NCBI RefSeq assembly: GCF_030150205.1
Contig: NZ_JASLGT010000033.1
Location: 62,001-126,000, forward strand
From: Niabella sp.
GTDB taxonomy: Bacteria; Bacteroidota; Bacteroidia; Chitinophagales; Chitinophagaceae
Reading direction: 5' to 3'
DNA length: 64,000 nucleotides
This document shows, one piece after another, positions 62,801-64,000 of the stretch (position 1 is its first letter; the number at the start of each line of letters is the position of its first letter). The notes below the pieces were generated by a model. That model was not told where the DNA came from, did no database searches, and saw only the letters and a list, made by a program, of their open reading frames with translations. The position numbers were made by a program, and so were the translations under genes.

Positions 62801-63044
62801 CTACCAGGGTAAAATGAATGACCGTTCCGGAATCTACTTCCAGGATGAATTTCCCGTTCACATCGGTAGAGGTCATCTTTTTGTTATTGGCCGTGGAAAC
62901 GGTTACTCCCGTTAAGATGCTCCCCGTTGAATCAACCACTGTACCCGTGGCATTGATTTTACCGGTTTGCGAATGAGAAAGCATGGGCAGGGCTATTAGT
63001 AAACCCAATATTGCCCAAAAAGACAATCGTTTGGCAGCAAGCAT
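59835..63044 (-). CDS. SusC/RagA-family TonB-linked outer-membrane transporter
   Basis: 1069 residues from MLAAKRLSFWAILG. A signal peptide (ending at LSHSQ) precedes a carboxypeptidase-regulatory-like domain, the plug (GQAAGIIGFQSSGQPG, DNIEVGKDDLARLQVNDLES, KDASATSLYGARGANGVILV) and a long beta-barrel, ending in the aromatic barrel strand AFNLGFNITL. It imports oligosaccharides in a TonB-dependent way. The start is chosen over an ATG at 63101 because the signal peptide begins at 63044. No anti-sigma-interaction N-terminal extension is visible. Confidence 0.95.
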   Translation of the reverse strand: MLAAKRLSFWAILGLLIALPMLSHSQTGKINATGTVVDSTGSILTGVTVSTANNKKMTSTDVNGKFILEVDSGTVIHFTLVGYQPEQALITPGNATVSITMQQITSGMDEVVVTALGRKQVRESVVGSVVTIKPENLRIPASNLTNALVGQAAGIIGFQSSGQPGLDNSNFFIRGVTTFGYRADPLILIDNIEVGKDDLARLQVNDLESFTILKDASATSLYGARGANGVILVTTKSGKTGKAQINLVLENTLSTATSTIKLADPVTYMKMYNEATVTRDPTLAPPFSADKIHNTQLTMDHTPGSNQYVYPAVNWLDLLFKKASYTQRANLNVSGGTDFAHYFISGSYSNDNGSLKSDAANSFKNRLRFTTYQLRTNIDFNLSKTTVLTTQLWGIFNDYIGPLTNDASYSVDLYNVATHTSPVLFPPFYAPDSANLLTQHILFGNAFGANMNSVGYGNPYAQMLRGYKRFSTSNMTATMKLNQKLNFITPGLVFDGFVTIKRYGYFDNTMAYNPFYYTIPDGGYDIGTNQYKLQWINNTPGAATEYLVYYPGGKDASAYVHFQGRLDYTKRLGDHEVGATVNVIRLQQLNANGIDPNTRQPSLPYALPYRNINFAGEASYAFKSRYFLRFNFGYNGSERFDESHRYGFFPTIGASWVVSKEKFWSEALANVISTFRLRSSFGYTGNDQVGSQRFFYLSDVNLAANNGAAFGIDNGYFRPGVRINNYENKAVTWERGLKFNGAAEITLFKKIDLIAEYWKERRSDILMQRNIPSSTGLEAAVYANVGVVDANGWDLTANYNQVFSNKLSISFMSNLTYSQAIHTNYEEPAYLTEPWRRRTGSIVGQPFGYIAERLFVDDKEAASSPTQNFGTLAPRGGDIKYRDINGDGQITVADMVPIGFPSTPQISYGFGASIRYAAFDMGFRFQGNARTSLFIRPYDISPFVAGNAQVLQSIADDYWSESNQNLYAFYPRLGVNYNSVVNNLQTSTWWMRKGDFLRLKLVELGYSMPNNLSRRLGLKSCRIYVNGSNLFLFSGFKLWDVEQKNSDGTGNGFLYPLQKAFNLGFNITL

Positions 63045-63305
63045 AGCATTTAAAGATTCGTTAAAAATTGTCTTACAAAATAAGTGGGGTTCCAACTGCA
63101 AGGCAATAGGCTTTTGGCCAAAAAAGATGGATTATTCGATATATTGTTTAAACATATCAATAAATAAACGTTTTAAAAAAGACTGTACATCACCCCCTTG
63201 TTTTTTGCTGAATCAGGTTACTTTTACCTAACTTTAACAGGTATTAAACCAAAAATGAGATGGATTATTCACCATATTTAATGGATAATTAAATACTTCT
63301 TGCCT

Positions 63306-64000
63306 ATGTCTACCTTTAAACGAAGAGATGGGTTTGTGGGCGAAAAAATGCTCGAAATCCCCCATCAGCTCCTGCAAAAAACGCTGCAGCAAAACCCGTT
63401 TTTAAAACAACTCTACATTACCCAGATCGGCTATTTTCCAAAGGCTTTTTATCATTACCGCGAACGGAGGAACGGATGCCATGATAATATCCTCTTCTAT
63501 TGTTTGAAAGGAAAGGGCTGGTATACGATTGATAAACATCATTTCGAGATACGTGCCAATGAATACGCCATCCTTCCGGCCACAGCAAAGTACATGCGCT
63601 ACGGCGCAGACGAGGATGAGCCCTGGACCATTTACTGGGTACATTATACCGGCAATGAAATTGAAGATATGAACCGGTCGCTGGGTATTACGGCAGACCG
63701 CGGGCCGCGCCCTATTGCCTTTAACGACAGGGGCATTACCACCTGGGAGATGATGTATAATTGCCTGGAACGGGGTGTGAACAACGAAACTCTTTTCAAC
63801 GCAAATTTCTGTTTATATAAATTTGTTGCGTCTTTTTTATTTGCCGAACAGTGGGAGCAGAAACCTGTTTCTCAAACCAGCCTGTTCCTGGATGCGGTAA
63901 AAGCACATATGCAGCAGCATATCAACAGCCGGCTAACCATTCCTGAAATGGCGGCTGCCCAGGGCATATCGGTTTCTTATTTTTCCCAGCAATTCCGGAA
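63306..64000 (+). CDS. AraC-family transcriptional regulator (partial)
   Basis: 231 codons are present to the window edge; the C-terminal DNA-binding helices are cut. The N-terminal cupin-like sensing domain is complete (YRERRNGCHDNILFYCLKGK, YTIDKHHFEIRANEYAILPA, WTIYWVHYTGNEIEDM). The first helix-turn-helix begins at SRLTIPEMAAAQGISVSYFSQQF. It is divergent from SusC with a 261-bp gap, the typical position for the regulator of a PUL. The sensed ligand is probably an oligosaccharide or sugar. Confidence 0.88.
   Translation, partial: MSTFKRRDGFVGEKMLEIPHQLLQKTLQQNPFLKQLYITQIGYFPKAFYHYRERRNGCHDNILFYCLKGKGWYTIDKHHFEIRANEYAILPATAKYMRYGADEDEPWTIYWVHYTGNEIEDMNRSLGITADRGPRPIAFNDRGITTWEMMYNCLERGVNNETLFNANFCLYKFVASFLFAEQWEQKPVSQTSLFLDAVKAHMQQHINSRLTIPEMAAAQGISVSYFSQQFR

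Overview
The window looks like a chromosomal segment of a Bacteroidota bacterium, probably Chitinophagaceae (Niabella/Chitinophaga-like). The pointers are a SusC/SusD pair with DUF4959/DUF5000-type lipoproteins, a GldH lipoprotein, CarboxypepD_reg-type outer-membrane receptors, LytS/LytTR signalling, -7 promoter elements of the form TAnnTTTG, weak Shine-Dalgarno sequences and a GC content I judge by eye at about 45%. The species is an inference. I saw no rRNA, tRNA or CRISPR array.

Left part (1-23 kb): the 5' end of a TonB-dependent receptor; a leftward run of small accessory genes (YdeI/OmdA-like, membrane protein, DUF1801, PfpI, TfoX-N, NTF2-like) ending at a divergent HxlR regulator with visible operator repeats; an alkaline-phosphatase-superfamily enzyme; nadB; an LpxL-like acyltransferase; a transglutaminase-like protein followed by a LytS/LytTR two-component pair; a cupin; a sigma factor/membrane protein/Hsp20 cluster; a Crp-like regulator; a ThuA protein; a CBM48-HhH fusion; heme A synthase; a block of about 150-bp tandem repeats; serS; a 'mobile mystery protein' A/B (Xre/Fic) module behind three evenly spaced operators; pnuC; and two tandem cytochrome c lipoproteins.

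Middle part (22-39 kb): a membrane-anchored GH25 lysozyme; a REP-associated-transposase-like protein that has lost its HUH residues; UvrD/PcrA helicase; LpxD; YicC; gldH with an OmpR-type two-component system; a large MG2-like surface protein; a GH3/beta-lactamase fusion; and two paralogous small beta-barrel proteins.

Right-centre (38-51 kb): four genes typical of aryl-polyene/flexirubin-type pigment or lipid loci (GT2-DUF2062, an MMPL-acyltransferase-methyltransferase triple fusion, a CrtI-like oxidoreductase, a C45 Ntn-hydrolase). They are broken up by two toxin-antitoxin-like modules. One is a winged-helix/nucleotidyltransferase pair behind a perfect 30-bp palindrome. The other is a UPF0175/DUF3368-PIN pair. 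The first sits next to an AT-rich stretch and a cluster of GCCCC-N3-GGGGC palindromes.

Right end (51-64 kb): a UGT-like glycosyltransferase, an outer-membrane barrel, and a polysaccharide utilisation locus (SusC, SusD, two glycan-binding-type lipoproteins, GH29 alpha-L-fucosidase) with a divergent AraC-family regulator cut by the window edge.
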